From: Prochlorococcus sp. AG-463-F15
GTDB taxonomy: Bacteria > Cyanobacteriota > Cyanobacteriia > PCC-6307 > Cyanobiaceae
DNA: 35,954 nt
Assembly (NCBI GenBank): GCA_003211755.1
Contig: QCRS01000006.1
Location: 1-35,954, forward strand
Reading direction: 5' to 3'
The notes below the pieces were generated by a model. It was not told where the DNA came from. It ran no database searches and was given only the letters and a program-made list of their open reading frames with translations. Position numbers and translations under genes: made by a program. This document shows, in pieces, positions 16,452 to 24,300 of this stretch. How positions within the stretch are numbered: position 1 is the stretch's first letter; each line of letters opens with the position of its first letter.

Positions 16452-19079
16452 TTAAAGAGGAGAGACTTCATTAACTCCAGAAGTATCACTGGAGCTTTCA
16501 TTGTTAACTTGATTTTCTTGCTCATCATTTTCCGGTGGCACCAAAACCACTTTTGAAAGGTGATCTCCTGAATCAAGTCGCTGAAGCCTAACCCCTGTAG
16601 CAGCACGGGACTGTTGAGGGATTTTGTCCGCACTTGTTCGCACAATTACTCCCCGCTCAGTAACAAGCAAAAGTTCTTCTCCATGTCCCAATACCCTCAA
16701 TCCAACCAACTCATCCCCATCCCGCCTGAACTTCATCGCACGCAAACCCATACCTGCCCGCTTTTGTAAGCGGAACTGAGTAACAGGAACCCTCTTACCC
16801 AAGCCAGTTGCAGAAGCCACTAAAACCCAAGGACCTTCAGTTGTAGTGGAAGTATCTGAGCCATCTTCTACGTCTTCTTCAGAGCTAGTTGCGACCTGGT
16901 CAGCCAACTCTTTAGGCAACACATCCATGCTTACTAATGAATCGCCATTACGCAAATTCATTGATCGAACTCCTCTAGCCGTTCTCCCTAAGGGTCTCAA
17001 TTCGTTGTCATTTATACGGAAGTGAATTGTCATGCCAGTCTTTGAAGCAATCAAAACACTGTCACCAGAAACAGCCAACCTCACCCAAGTAAGAGCATCT
17101 CCTTCTTCTAAGCCAATAGCAATTAATCCATTAGAGCGGATTTTGCTAAAAGCCGATACTGAAGTGCGTTTGATAAAGCCACCCTTAGTAAGCATCAACA
17201 AATGTGATTCATCATCAAAAGAAGAAACAGATAGCAATGATGTAATTGCTTCTTCACGCGGAATTGGCAGTAGTTGTACAACAGGTGTTCCTTTTGCTGC
17301 ACGGCTACATTGAGGAACACGATAAGTAGGTAATGCGTAAGCAACTCCTCTATCACTAAAAAGAAGGAGAGTGTCATGGTCATTGCAACTAATGAAAAGC
17401 TTTACCTCTTCTTCCCCTTGACTTCTAGTGCCTGCCTTACCTCGAGTACCGCGACTAGTTGAATCAAACTCACTAACAGGCATTCTCTTTAGATAACCAG
17501 TTGCAGTAAGCAATACAACTGATCTTTCATTAGCAATTAGATCTATGTCTTCAAGACCACCCCCCAAATCAAGGATTTTGGTGCGTCTAGGAGTCGCATA
17601 TCTTTCTCTCAATTTTGACAACTCATTAGTAATAATTTCAAGAACTCTGTCTCGACGTCCTAGAATATCTTTAAAGTCTGCAATTTTAGAAATAAGATCT
17701 TCATGTTCAAGTCTAATTTTATCTGCTTCTAATGCTGTCAGACGCCTTAATTGCATCTGTAAAATTGCATCTGCCTGAACACTAGTTAGACCATGTAGTT
17801 CTTGTAATTGCTTCTTTGCAGTTGCAGAGTCAGAAGCAGCACGAATTAAGGCAATAATTGGATCTAGTTGATCTAATGCTAATAACAATCCCAAAAGGAT
17901 ATGGTCACGTTCTTCTGCTTTCCTCAACAAGTAACGCGTACGTTTTTCAATAGTTTCAATCCTAAAGTCTAAAAAGACTTGCAAGGTTCTCCGCAAAGTA
18001 AGAAGAACAGGCTCGCCTTTTACAAGGGCAAGCATGTTGGCACTAAAGTTACTTTGTAATGGAGTAAGTTTAAAAAGATTATTCAAAACAACTTGAGGGT
18101 AAGCATCACGTCTTAATTCAACAACTACACGCATTCCATCACGATCACTTTCATCTCTAATATCTGAAATTCCTTCCAACTTCTTATCATTTACCATATC
18201 AGCAATGCGTTCAATGAGTGCTGCTTTATTTGTTTGATAAGGCAATTGAGTAATTACTACAGCATCTCTATCAGGGCGCCCTGGGGACTCAATGTTCTCG
18301 ATTTCCGCCACGCCTCGCATGGTGACAGAACCTCTCCCTGAAAGGTATGTCTCACGAATGCCATTGCGTCCCAGTATTTGCCCACCTGTTGGGAAGTCCG
18401 GACCAGTAATTATGTTCATTAAATCTTGATCACTTAAATCTGAATTAGTAATCAACGCTTTAAGCCCATCTATTAACTCCCCCAAATTGTGCGGAGGAAT
18501 ATTGGTAGCCATTCCAACAGCAATCCCTGAGGAACCATTCAGTAACAACTGTGGAATACGAGCTGGCAATACCGTGGGTTCTTGTTGAGACCCGTCAAAA
18601 TTGTCGGAGAAATCAACTGTCTCTGCCTCAATATCCTCAAGCAAACTGTCTTGAGTAAGGGACTGAAGCCTCGATTCGGTATATCTCATAGCGGCCGGAG
18701 GATCATTATCTACCGAGCCAAAATTTCCATGGCCATCAATTAATGGCATTCGCATTGAAAAGTCCTGGGCCATTCGAACCAGGGCGTCATAAACAGCTGT
18801 GTCACCATGTGGGTGATATTTACCAAGAACTTCACCTACAACACGAGCGCACTTTCTATAAGGCCTATCACTGGTTAAGCCCAATTCATACATTGCATAG
18901 AGAATCCGCCTATGAACTGGCTTAAGACCATCTCTTGCATCTGGCAAAGCACGACCAACAATCACACTCATTGCGTACTCCAAGTAGGAGCGCGACATTT
19001 CATTGCGAAGGTCTGTCTGAATGATCCGATCGTCGGACTCGCCGGGAGCGCCGCTTCCAGGTCCCACAGGATCAGCCAT
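16452..19079 (-). CDS. gyrA: DNA gyrase subunit A
   Basis: Breakage-reunion subunit of DNA gyrase, which introduces negative supercoils. The 875-aa protein has the catalytic tyrosine Tyr133 in AMRYTESRL and the quinolone-region loop [11 protein letters not shown] (Thr94, Asp98). The C-terminal DNA-wrapping domain follows from about residue 540. The GyrA box near 540-550 reads SRGTRGKAG rather than the canonical QRRGGKG, so a ParC-like topoisomerase IV subunit must be considered; I favour GyrA from the full-length C-terminal domain. An acidic Ser/Thr/Glu-rich insertion ([13 protein letters not shown]) interrupts that domain, and the tail is also acidic. ATG 19079 starts the frame. Confidence 0.93.
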   Translation of the reverse strand: MADPVGPGSGAPGESDDRIIQTDLRNEMSRSYLEYAMSVIVGRALPDARDGLKPVHRRILYAMYELGLTSDRPYRKCARVVGEVLGKYHPHGDTAVYDALVRMAQDFSMRMPLIDGHGNFGSVDNDPPAAMRYTESRLQSLTQDSLLEDIEAETVDFSDNFDGSQQEPTVLPARIPQLLLNGSSGIAVGMATNIPPHNLGELIDGLKALITNSDLSDQDLMNIITGPDFPTGGQILGRNGIRETYLSGRGSVTMRGVAEIENIESPGRPDRDAVVITQLPYQTNKAALIERIADMVNDKKLEGISDIRDESDRDGMRVVVELRRDAYPQVVLNNLFKLTPLQSNFSANMLALVKGEPVLLTLRRTLQVFLDFRIETIEKRTRYLLRKAEERDHILLGLLLALDQLDPIIALIRAASDSATAKKQLQELHGLTSVQADAILQMQLRRLTALEADKIRLEHEDLISKIADFKDILGRRDRVLEIITNELSKLRERYATPRRTKILDLGGGLEDIDLIANERSVVLLTATGYLKRMPVSEFDSTSRGTRGKAGTRSQGEEEVKLFISCNDHDTLLLFSDRGVAYALPTYRVPQCSRAAKGTPVVQLLPIPREEAITSLLSVSSFDDESHLLMLTKGGFIKRTSVSAFSKIRSNGLIAIGLEEGDALTWVRLAVSGDSVLIASKTGMTIHFRINDNELRPLGRTARGVRSMNLRNGDSLVSMDVLPKELADQVATSSEEDVEDGSDTSTTTEGPWVLVASATGLGKRVPVTQFRLQKRAGMGLRAMKFRRDGDELVGLRVLGHGEELLLVTERGVIVRTSADKIPQQSRAATGVRLQRLDSGDHLSKVVLVPPENDEQENQVNNESSSDTSGVNEVSPL

Positions 19080-19482
19080 ATAAGAGCTACTTACCAGTCA
19101 TTAGGTTATCTCGGTATCAGTTGAGTTGTTGAAAGAAACAAAGAAAACATTGCCTTAGTTTCCCAATGGGGGAGCCATTTGAAAACCTTAAAAGCCTCTT
19201 GAAATTAAGGAATAGGATTTACTGGGTGCTTAAGTCCTATCCAGAGATCAATGCAGAATGAGCTCTATAAGCTTCGATCACAGAAACCAAAGCTTGTGAA
19301 ACCAACGGGAATAGGCTCCCTAAGCAATCAAAGGCTCCTAAAATTTCCGACAGCTCGAAGCAAAAACCGACCAATCAGAACTTCCTGGAGGTTTAGAGCC
19401 TTCGAGAGAGATCTCATCAAACTTTTAATTCTCAAAATCACCTAAGTCTTCAATTTCTGACAAACCAGACCCAATAGGCCCT
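19080..19482. other. 403-bp region between gyrA and the CAAD gene
   Basis: Divergent spacer with promoters for both neighbours expected. A 9-bp hairpin is seen at 19212-19220/19232-19240 (one G-U pair, 11-base loop), and a shorter pairing CCTTAA/TTAAGG lies just upstream. No U-run follows, so it is not a typical terminator. A 64-codon frame (19251-19445) is listed separately with low confidence. The structure could belong to a leader or a small RNA. I see no tRNA or known RNA motif. Confidence 0.5.
19251..19445 (+). CDS. possible small basic protein, 64 aa
   Basis: An ATG frame of 64 codons, starting MQNELYKLRSQKPKLVKP and very rich in Lys and Arg, ending with a hydrophobic stretch DLIKLLILKIT. 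I recognise no family. A weak AGAG lies upstream, and a 29-base hairpin ends 10 bases before the ATG. It may be chance: the region is open by composition, and the frame has no further support. It ends 37 bases before the CAAD gene. Confidence 0.22.
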   Translation: MQNELYKLRSQKPKLVKPTGIGSLSNQRLLKFPTARSKNRPIRTSWRFRAFERDLIKLLILKIT

Positions 19483-19881
19483 ATGGAGAACCCCCCTTTA
19501 AACGTTCAGAGATCAAATATCTCTGAAAAAGTCAATTCAAGCCTCAAAGTCGAAAGTGACTGGAAGACGTTCCTAAACAAAATCAGAGGGTGGATAGGTT
19601 TAGAAAATGTTTATTCAGGTAAATTCAATCATTTTGTAAATCCTTCACTACTGATTATTGGCATAGCTTCTCTTCTGATTTTGCTTAAGGCTTATACAAA
19701 TATTCTGAATACTATTGAGGAAATCCCTTTTGCTCCAAGTCTGTTCGAAGTTATCGGGACACTGTGGTTGATAAGGTTCTCAACAACTCGTTTACTACGA
19801 AAACAAGACCGGCAACAATTCAGAGCCGAGATGACAAACCGTTGGAGAATTTTCTTAGGTCAAGAAGAAACCACTTACTAG
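19483..19881 (+). CDS. CAAD / CURT1-like thylakoid membrane protein
   Basis: A 132-aa protein with a polar N-terminal third, two adjacent hydrophobic helices (LLIIGIASLLILLKAY and PSLFEVIGTLWLIRFSTTRLL) and an amphipathic basic C-terminus. The IPFAPSLFEVIGTLW signature is typical of the CAAD domain (cyanobacterial aminoacyl-tRNA synthetase appended domain), related to the plant thylakoid protein CURT1. Family members sit in thylakoid membranes; the stand-alone form may shape or organise them. ATG 19483 starts the frame. guaB3 follows after 77 bp on the same strand. Confidence 0.83.
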   Translation: MENPPLNVQRSNISEKVNSSLKVESDWKTFLNKIRGWIGLENVYSGKFNHFVNPSLLIIGIASLLILLKAYTNILNTIEEIPFAPSLFEVIGTLWLIRFSTTRLLRKQDRQQFRAEMTNRWRIFLGQEETTY

Positions 19882-19958
19882 TTTCATCCTCTAATCACAA
19901 CAAAAGTGGCTTTTAGCGTTCTAGTTGGTAGCTTGGCCAAACTTTCTTAAGGTCTACG

Positions 19959-21122
19959 GTGAATGTTCAGCTAGGACGAAACAAAGTTGTTCGTCGGGCC
20001 TATGGCATCGACGAAATCGCCCTTGTTCCAGGGGGGCGCACTGTGGACCCAGAAATCACTGACACCAGCTTGAATATTGGAGGAATTGATTTAGAGATAC
20101 CAATAATTGCAAGTGCAATGGATGGTGTCGTAGATGTTGAAATTGCTGTAGCACTCTCAAAACTTGGTTCTCTGGGCGTGTTGAATCTGGAAGGGGTCCA
20201 AACCCGCTATGAAGATCCATTACCTTTACTAAGAAAAATCGCTTCAACCGATAAAGACGAATTCGTACCTTTAATGCAGGAGATTTATAGCCAGCCAATT
20301 AAAGAAGAACTGATAACAAGACGAATAGAAGAAATTAAGTCTCGTGGAGGAATTGCAGCTGTTAGTGGGACCCCTATAGCAGCAATTAATTTCAGAGAGG
20401 CAATAGCAAAAGCTGGGGCAGATATTTTCTTCGTCCAAGCAACGGTTGTATCAACCGAACACATTGGCCCCTCAAGCAGGGTGAAGCTTGATTTGAATGA
20501 ACTTTGCGAAGAGATGGAGATCCCAGTTGTAATTGGCAATTGTGTGACGTATGAAGTAGCCCTCCAATTAATGCGTGCAGGTGCCGCAGGAATCATGGTT
20601 GGCATAGGCCCAGGGGCAGCATGTACTTCTAGAGGGGTATTAGGTGTTGGGGTCCCTCAAGCAACTGCAGTAGCCGACTGTGCAGCGGCTCGTGATGATT
20701 TCGAAAAAGAAACGGGAGCATATGTCCCAATAATTGCGGATGGAGGGATTGTGACCGGGGGAGATATTTGCAAATGCATAGCTTGTGGTGCTGACGCAGT
20801 AATGATTGGATCACCAATAGCAAGAGCAAAAGAAGCACCTGGCAGAGGATTTCACTGGGGTATGGCCACACCAAGTCCAATACTGCCTAGAGGTACAAGG
20901 ATCAAAGTAGGTTCTACTGGAAGCCTTGAAAGAATTCTCAGAGGTCCTGCTTTATTGGACGATGGAACACACAATCTTCTAGGGGCAATCAAAACCTCAA
21001 TGGGGACGCTTGGCGCACGTACTATCAAAGAAATGCAGCAAGTTGAGGTAGTTGTAGCTCCATCTCTTCTTACCGAAGGCAAGGTTTATCAAAAGGCGCA
21101 ACAACTAGGTATGGGTAAATAG
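19959..21122 (+). CDS. guaB3: GuaB3 family IMP dehydrogenase-related protein
   Basis: A 387-aa member of the IMP dehydrogenase/GMP reductase barrel family. The catalytic loop reads GPGAACTSR with Cys222, and GVGVPQATAV follows. Canonical GuaB is about 490 aa with a pair of CBS domains inserted after the first 90-100 residues; here those are missing and the barrel is continuous. The preceding region matches the GuaB3 class (MNVQLGRNKVVRRAYGIDE). It probably acts in guanine nucleotide metabolism; whether it makes XMP from IMP is not settled by the sequence. GTG 19959 has an AAGG ribosome-binding site 7 bases upstream. Yfr1 and trxA lie just downstream. Confidence 0.87.
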   Translation: MNVQLGRNKVVRRAYGIDEIALVPGGRTVDPEITDTSLNIGGIDLEIPIIASAMDGVVDVEIAVALSKLGSLGVLNLEGVQTRYEDPLPLLRKIASTDKDEFVPLMQEIYSQPIKEELITRRIEEIKSRGGIAAVSGTPIAAINFREAIAKAGADIFFVQATVVSTEHIGPSSRVKLDLNELCEEMEIPVVIGNCVTYEVALQLMRAGAAGIMVGIGPGAACTSRGVLGVGVPQATAVADCAAARDDFEKETGAYVPIIADGGIVTGGDICKCIACGADAVMIGSPIARAKEAPGRGFHWGMATPSPILPRGTRIKVGSTGSLERILRGPALLDDGTHNLLGAIKTSMGTLGARTIKEMQQVEVVVAPSLLTEGKVYQKAQQLGMGK

Positions 21123-21148
21123 TTTTTTGGCTAAGTAGTCCAAGGGAA

Positions 21149-21178
21149 CTGACTTGCAGAAGTTACAAGCAGTATTAT
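21149..21178 (+). promoter_or_regulatory. putative promoter of yfr1
   Basis: A -35-like CTGACT (21149-21154) and a -10-like TATTAT (21173-21178, 5 of 6 with TATAAT) are separated by 18 bp. This places the start of transcription near 21184-21185, exactly at the first base of the 5' hairpin of Yfr1. Confidence 0.6.
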
Positions 21179-21183
21179 CAAGA

Positions 21184-21243
21184 TGTGGGGGCTTAGGCCC
21201 ACACACTCCTCACACCACCTGCCCGAAGCACTCGGGCTTTTTG
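21184..21243 (+). ncRNA. yfr1: Yfr1 small regulatory RNA
   Basis: Yfr1 is a short trans-acting RNA found in nearly all cyanobacteria. In Prochlorococcus it base-pairs with mRNAs of outer-membrane porins and affects growth under stress. Seen here are a 6-bp 5' stem TGTGGG/CCCACA (21184-21203), then an unpaired centre holding the family signature ACTCCTCACACCAC (21203-21216), then a 3' terminator hairpin. The sequence lies between guaB3 and trxA, the location known for this RNA. Length is about 55-60 nt, as expected. The exact 5' end is inferred from the promoter. Confidence 0.93.
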
Positions 21244-21247
21244 TCTT
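21221..21247 (+). terminator. Rho-independent terminator of Yfr1
   Basis: A 6-bp stem GCCCGA (21221-21226) / TCGGGC (21232-21237) with a 5-base loop, followed by TTTTTGTCTT. It forms the 3' end of Yfr1 and may also stop read-through from guaB3. Confidence 0.9.
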
Positions 21248-21350
21248 CTTTCTTACGCGACCGTCACAGTTCACACAACATAAGGGCACTAAAGCCTTTA
21301 CTCATCAAGGACTGTTGCTAAATTCCCAGGATATAGAGGTCTGTAAAGGA

Positions 21351-21674
21351 ATGTCCAGCGCAGCTGCAGTAACTGATTCATCTTTTGAACAGGAAGTCCT
21401 ACATAGTGACGTCCCTGTACTAGTTGACTTCTGGGCTCCTTGGTGCGGACCATGCAGGATGGTTGCTCCAATTGTCGAAGAGATTTCGAAAGAATTTGAG
21501 GGAAAGATCAAGGTCTTTAAACTCAATACCGATGAGAATCCAAATGTCGCTAGCCAATACGGCATTCGGAGCATCCCTACCTTGATGGTTTTTAAAGGGG
21601 GACAAAAGGTAGATACTGTAGTTGGTGCAGTTCCAAAAGCCACCCTTTCAGGAACCATATCCAAGTATCTCTAA
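21351..21674 (+). CDS. trxA: thioredoxin
   Basis: A 107-aa thioredoxin with the active site WCGPC (Cys32, Cys35) and the cis-proline in RSIPTLMVF. It reduces disulfides in target enzymes; in cyanobacteria the redox-regulated targets include OpcA and Calvin cycle enzymes, so it links functionally to zwf-opcA in this window. I chose ATG 21351 ([12 protein letters not shown]), preceded by GAGGT 12 bases upstream, because the longer open frame beginning at 21183 would run through Yfr1 and its terminator. The RNA therefore sits in the leader region of trxA. Confidence 0.97.
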   Translation: MSSAAAVTDSSFEQEVLHSDVPVLVDFWAPWCGPCRMVAPIVEEISKEFEGKIKVFKLNTDENPNVASQYGIRSIPTLMVFKGGQKVDTVVGAVPKATLSGTISKYL

Positions 21675-21761
21675 TCTCAATTCAAAGAAGCTCTTGGTAC
21701 ATACGAAAAGCAATTTTCGAAAGTACAAAGTTCTTACTGAACCAGATTGCGAGCTAACCAA

Positions 21762-22403
21762 GTGACATACCGTATTGGCCTTATTGATTACGGCATGGGC
21801 AACCTGTACTCGGTGCAGAAGGCTTTTGATCGACTAGGTCAATCCTTGAAAATCGTTCGCAATCCAAATGATCTTCTAGAGGTTGAAGCATTAGTACTCC
21901 CAGGCGTTGGTTCTTTTGACCCCGCAATGGAACAACTCAATCAAACAGAATTAATTCCCTACTTAAAACTATGGGGGAGTAAAAATAAACCCCTTCTAGG
22001 AATTTGCCTGGGCTTGCAATTACTTTTCGACTCAAGTGACGAGGGTTCTAAAGCGGGCCTCTGTCTCTTAAAAGGACATATTCAGAAATTACCAGTCAAC
22101 CAAGGAGAAAGGATCCCTCATATGGGCTGGTCTCTTATCGAAAAGACAAACAATTCTCCATTATTAAATACAAATGATAAAAATAATTGGATGTATTTTG
22201 TACATTCATACTGTGCAATCCCTGCAGAAAAATCAGATTTAGCTGCAACAACAAAATTTGGCGAAAGCAAAATTGCTGCAATTGTTTGGAGAGGCAGAAT
22301 TGGGGCCTGTCAATTTCACCCTGAGAAGTCGTCAAAAGCCGGACAAGCAATGCTTAAACGTTGGGTTGCCTGGCTTAAGGATGGCGCCCCATCTTTACGG
22401 TGA
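21762..22403 (+). CDS. hisH: imidazole glycerol phosphate synthase subunit HisH (glutaminase)
   Basis: Glutamine amidotransferase subunit that feeds ammonia to HisF in histidine synthesis. The protein of about 213 aa starts VTYRIGLIDYGMGNLYSVQ, carries the nucleophile Cys82 in LLGICLGLQLLF, and the His-Glu pair in CQFHPEKS near the C-terminus. I prefer the GTG at 21762; a TTG at 21747 would add five residues and cannot be excluded. hisF is not in this window. The TGA stop overlaps the GTG start of rsmD (GTGA), suggesting coupled translation. Confidence 0.94.
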   Translation: MTYRIGLIDYGMGNLYSVQKAFDRLGQSLKIVRNPNDLLEVEALVLPGVGSFDPAMEQLNQTELIPYLKLWGSKNKPLLGICLGLQLLFDSSDEGSKAGLCLLKGHIQKLPVNQGERIPHMGWSLIEKTNNSPLLNTNDKNNWMYFVHSYCAIPAEKSDLAATTKFGESKIAAIVWRGRIGACQFHPEKSSKAGQAMLKRWVAWLKDGAPSLR

Positions 22404-22981
22404 AAAGTCAGCTAAGGCTCTCTGGAGGACGCAAGATCCTTAGTCCTCAAGGTATTGGGACAAGGCCCACTTCAGGAAGAGTAAGAGAAGCTGTAATGAA
22501 CTTAATTAGCAGAAGAATTAAAGGCTCAAATTGGCTTGACCTATGTAGCGGAAGCGGAATCATGAGTTGCGAAGCTCTTCAAAGAGGTGCAAGAAGGGTC
22601 CTGGCAGTAGAGAAAAACAAGAAAACAGCTAAGTTATGTAAAGCAAATTTGATGTCAATCGCCTCAGACCTAAGTCATAAAAACTTTGTAGAGGTTATTT
22701 GTTGTGAAGTAATTAGCGCTTTAAACAAAGGATGTGAGAATTATCCAACCGGCTTAGATCAAGGCTCTCGCTTCGATTTGGTATATTTCGATCCACCTTA
22801 TGGATCAACCTTTTATTCAATAGCTTTGGAAAAGCTTATTGAAGGACGTTGGCTTAAGAAAAACTCTCTAGTGATTTGTGAGTATTCCTCTTCAACTGGA
22901 CTTGATACTCCACATCCGTGGATTGAGGAAGATCGAAGAATTTACGGGAGTAGCGCCTTATTGCTAATTAGCCCCCCATAG
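22400..22981 (+). CDS. rsmD: 16S rRNA (guanine966-N2)-methyltransferase RsmD
   Basis: A 193-aa SAM-dependent methyltransferase. The N-terminal ISGG-like RLSGGRKIL is followed by [17 protein letters not shown], both typical of RsmD. The SAM-binding motif is [16 protein letters not shown], and the catalytic motif DPPYGS is at residues 131-136. It modifies helix 31 of 16S rRNA in known systems. The GTG start overlaps the hisH stop by 4 bp. Its 3' end overlaps the oppositely oriented petG gene by 14 bp. Confidence 0.92.
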   Translation: MKSQLRLSGGRKILSPQGIGTRPTSGRVREAVMNLISRRIKGSNWLDLCSGSGIMSCEALQRGARRVLAVEKNKKTAKLCKANLMSIASDLSHKNFVEVICCEVISALNKGCENYPTGLDQGSRFDLVYFDPPYGSTFYSIALEKLIEGRWLKKNSLVICEYSSSTGLDTPHPWIEEDRRIYGSSALLLISPP

Positions 22982-23081
22982 AATCACTCCGACGGTACTG
23001 GTTCCAAGCTGCAACAAGCAAACCAACGATAGTAATAGGGACCAATCCCAAAACTATTCCAAGAAGAAGTGGTTCAATCAT
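22968..23081 (-). CDS. petG: cytochrome b6f complex subunit V (PetG)
   Basis: A 37-aa protein, [20 protein letters not shown] at the start and YRRSDSMGG near the end, matching PetG, a single-helix subunit needed for assembly and stability of the cytochrome b6f complex in thylakoids. The membrane helix covers about residues 5-25. The frame runs from ATG 23081 to TAA 22968. It shares 14 bp with the 3' end of rsmD on the other strand. Its 5' end faces the cytochrome c gene across about 32 bp, in which a 10-bp palindrome CTAGCGCTAG (23085-23094) lies next to its start. Confidence 0.95.
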   Translation of the reverse strand: MIEPLLLGIVLGLVPITIVGLLVAAWNQYRRSDSMGG

Positions 23082-23113
23082 TTGCTAGCGCTAGGTAAAA
23101 CTATTAAGCACAA

Positions 23114-23527
23114 TTGTTTCATGAGCGAGCAGTTCCTGTGGAGGATCAGTCATCAAGTGCTGTCAGTCAAAAAGAAAATAGCACCAAGCTAGGTAGATCC
23201 ATATTGATTTTTATGGGGATAGCTTCCATAGTCGTTATGTTGTGGTTATTTGTTTCTTTTAAGAATGACCCATACATCAACGCAACACTGAACCTCCAAG
23301 GATCTTCGAAAGAAGGCGAAAGACTTTTTCGTGTGAACTGTGTAGGTTGTCATGGAATCTCCGCAAAAGGCTTGTTAGGACCTGATCTACATGAAGTTAG
23401 TTATCGCCTAAGCGAAAAGAAAATAATCAACCAAATAATGCAAGGCAGGACACCACCAATGCCAAGCTTCCAAATGGAGCCTAAGAAAATGGCTGATTTA
23501 TTGGCTTATCTCAAGTCTCTTAAATAA
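23114..23527 (+). CDS. cytM: membrane-anchored c-type cytochrome, cytochrome cM-like
   Basis: A 137-aa protein with one N-terminal membrane helix (RSILIFMGIASIVVMLWLFV, about residues 28-47) and a mono-heme domain with the CVGCH heme-binding site at 76-80. The axial methionine is probably in PPMPSFQM. The size, anchor and location next to petG fit cyanobacterial CytM, a low-potential cytochrome that affects respiratory and photosynthetic electron flow. The start is uncertain: TTG 23114 (listed) or GTG 23138, which has a GAGCGA upstream. The methyltransferase gene follows 2 bases after the stop. Confidence 0.85.
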   Translation: MFHERAVPVEDQSSSAVSQKENSTKLGRSILIFMGIASIVVMLWLFVSFKNDPYINATLNLQGSSKEGERLFRVNCVGCHGISAKGLLGPDLHEVSYRLSEKKIINQIMQGRTPPMPSFQMEPKKMADLLAYLKSLK

Positions 23528-23529
23528 AA

Positions 23530-24270
23530 GTGGAGGTCATAAGGCAGGAAACGAACGTAATACTTGTTGAACCTTCAGGTCCTTTGAATATTGGAAGTGT
23601 GGCTAGACTTTGTGAGAATTTTGGAGTTAAAGAACTTCGACTAGTAGCCCCTCGTTGCGACCCTAATGATGATGAAGCCAGAAAAATGGCTGTCAAAGGC
23701 AAAAGATTTCTCGAAAAAGCTAAAACATATTCATATCTTCTAGATGCAATAGCAGATTGTCGTCGAATAATTGCAACAGCAGGAAGAATTGAGCATGGAG
23801 AAATCCCTTTATGTGATCCTGACGAAGCTATTAATTGGTTGTTAGAAACTTCTAATCTATCTCCTATTGCTTTGGTCTTTGGGAGAGAAGACCGAGGACT
23901 TACTAATCAGGAGCTTCTTCTTGCTCACAAAGTAATCACTCTAAACAAATCAGCAGATTATCCATCTCTAAATCTTTCACATGCAGTTTCTATTGTTTTA
24001 CATGAATTGGATAAATATAAGCAACAAGGATCTCCTTCCAAGAAGAAGCAAATTGCAGAGCTTGCATCTGCGAAACAAGTTAATAGCTGTCTCAAAGATG
24101 CAGAAGCCCTTTTTCTGGAAATTGGTTTCTTATATGAACACACGGCTCAATCTCGTATGAGCAAGATCAAAGCATTACTTCAAAGGGCAGAGGTTAGACC
24201 AGAGGAAGTTTCATTAATTAGGGGTGTTTTGCGACAGATGCGATGGGCTATCGACAATCAAAACTCCTAA
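23530..24270 (+). CDS. TrmH/SpoU-family RNA 2'-O-methyltransferase, TrmJ-like
   Basis: A 246-aa SPOUT methyltransferase. Seen motifs are the N-terminal VILVEPSGPLNIGSVARLCENFG, shared by the TrmJ group (cut here to VEPSGPLNIGSVARLCENFG as the key part), the knot motif LVFGREDRGLTNQEL, and SLNLSHAVSIVLHEL. TrmJ 2'-O-methylates position 32 of tRNA; the target here is inferred. A C-terminal extension of about 80 residues agrees with the TrmJ length. The start is GTG 23530, 2 bases after the cytochrome stop. Another SpoU substrate is possible. Confidence 0.86.
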   Translation: MEVIRQETNVILVEPSGPLNIGSVARLCENFGVKELRLVAPRCDPNDDEARKMAVKGKRFLEKAKTYSYLLDAIADCRRIIATAGRIEHGEIPLCDPDEAINWLLETSNLSPIALVFGREDRGLTNQELLLAHKVITLNKSADYPSLNLSHAVSIVLHELDKYKQQGSPSKKKQIAELASAKQVNSCLKDAEALFLEIGFLYEHTAQSRMSKIKALLQRAEVRPEEVSLIRGVLRQMRWAIDNQNS

Positions 24271-24300
24271 TCTCAACCTAGAACAAGTCCTCTAAATCAC

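Noticed and set aside
21183-21350. N-terminal extension of trxA by 56 codons
   Set aside because: It would run through the Yfr1 core and its terminator; the ATG at 21351 gives a normal-length thioredoxin with a ribosome-binding site.
21704-21719. Hairpin CGAAAA/TTTTCG between trxA and hisH as a trxA terminator
   Set aside because: No U-run follows and the stem is mostly A-T; it may be incidental.
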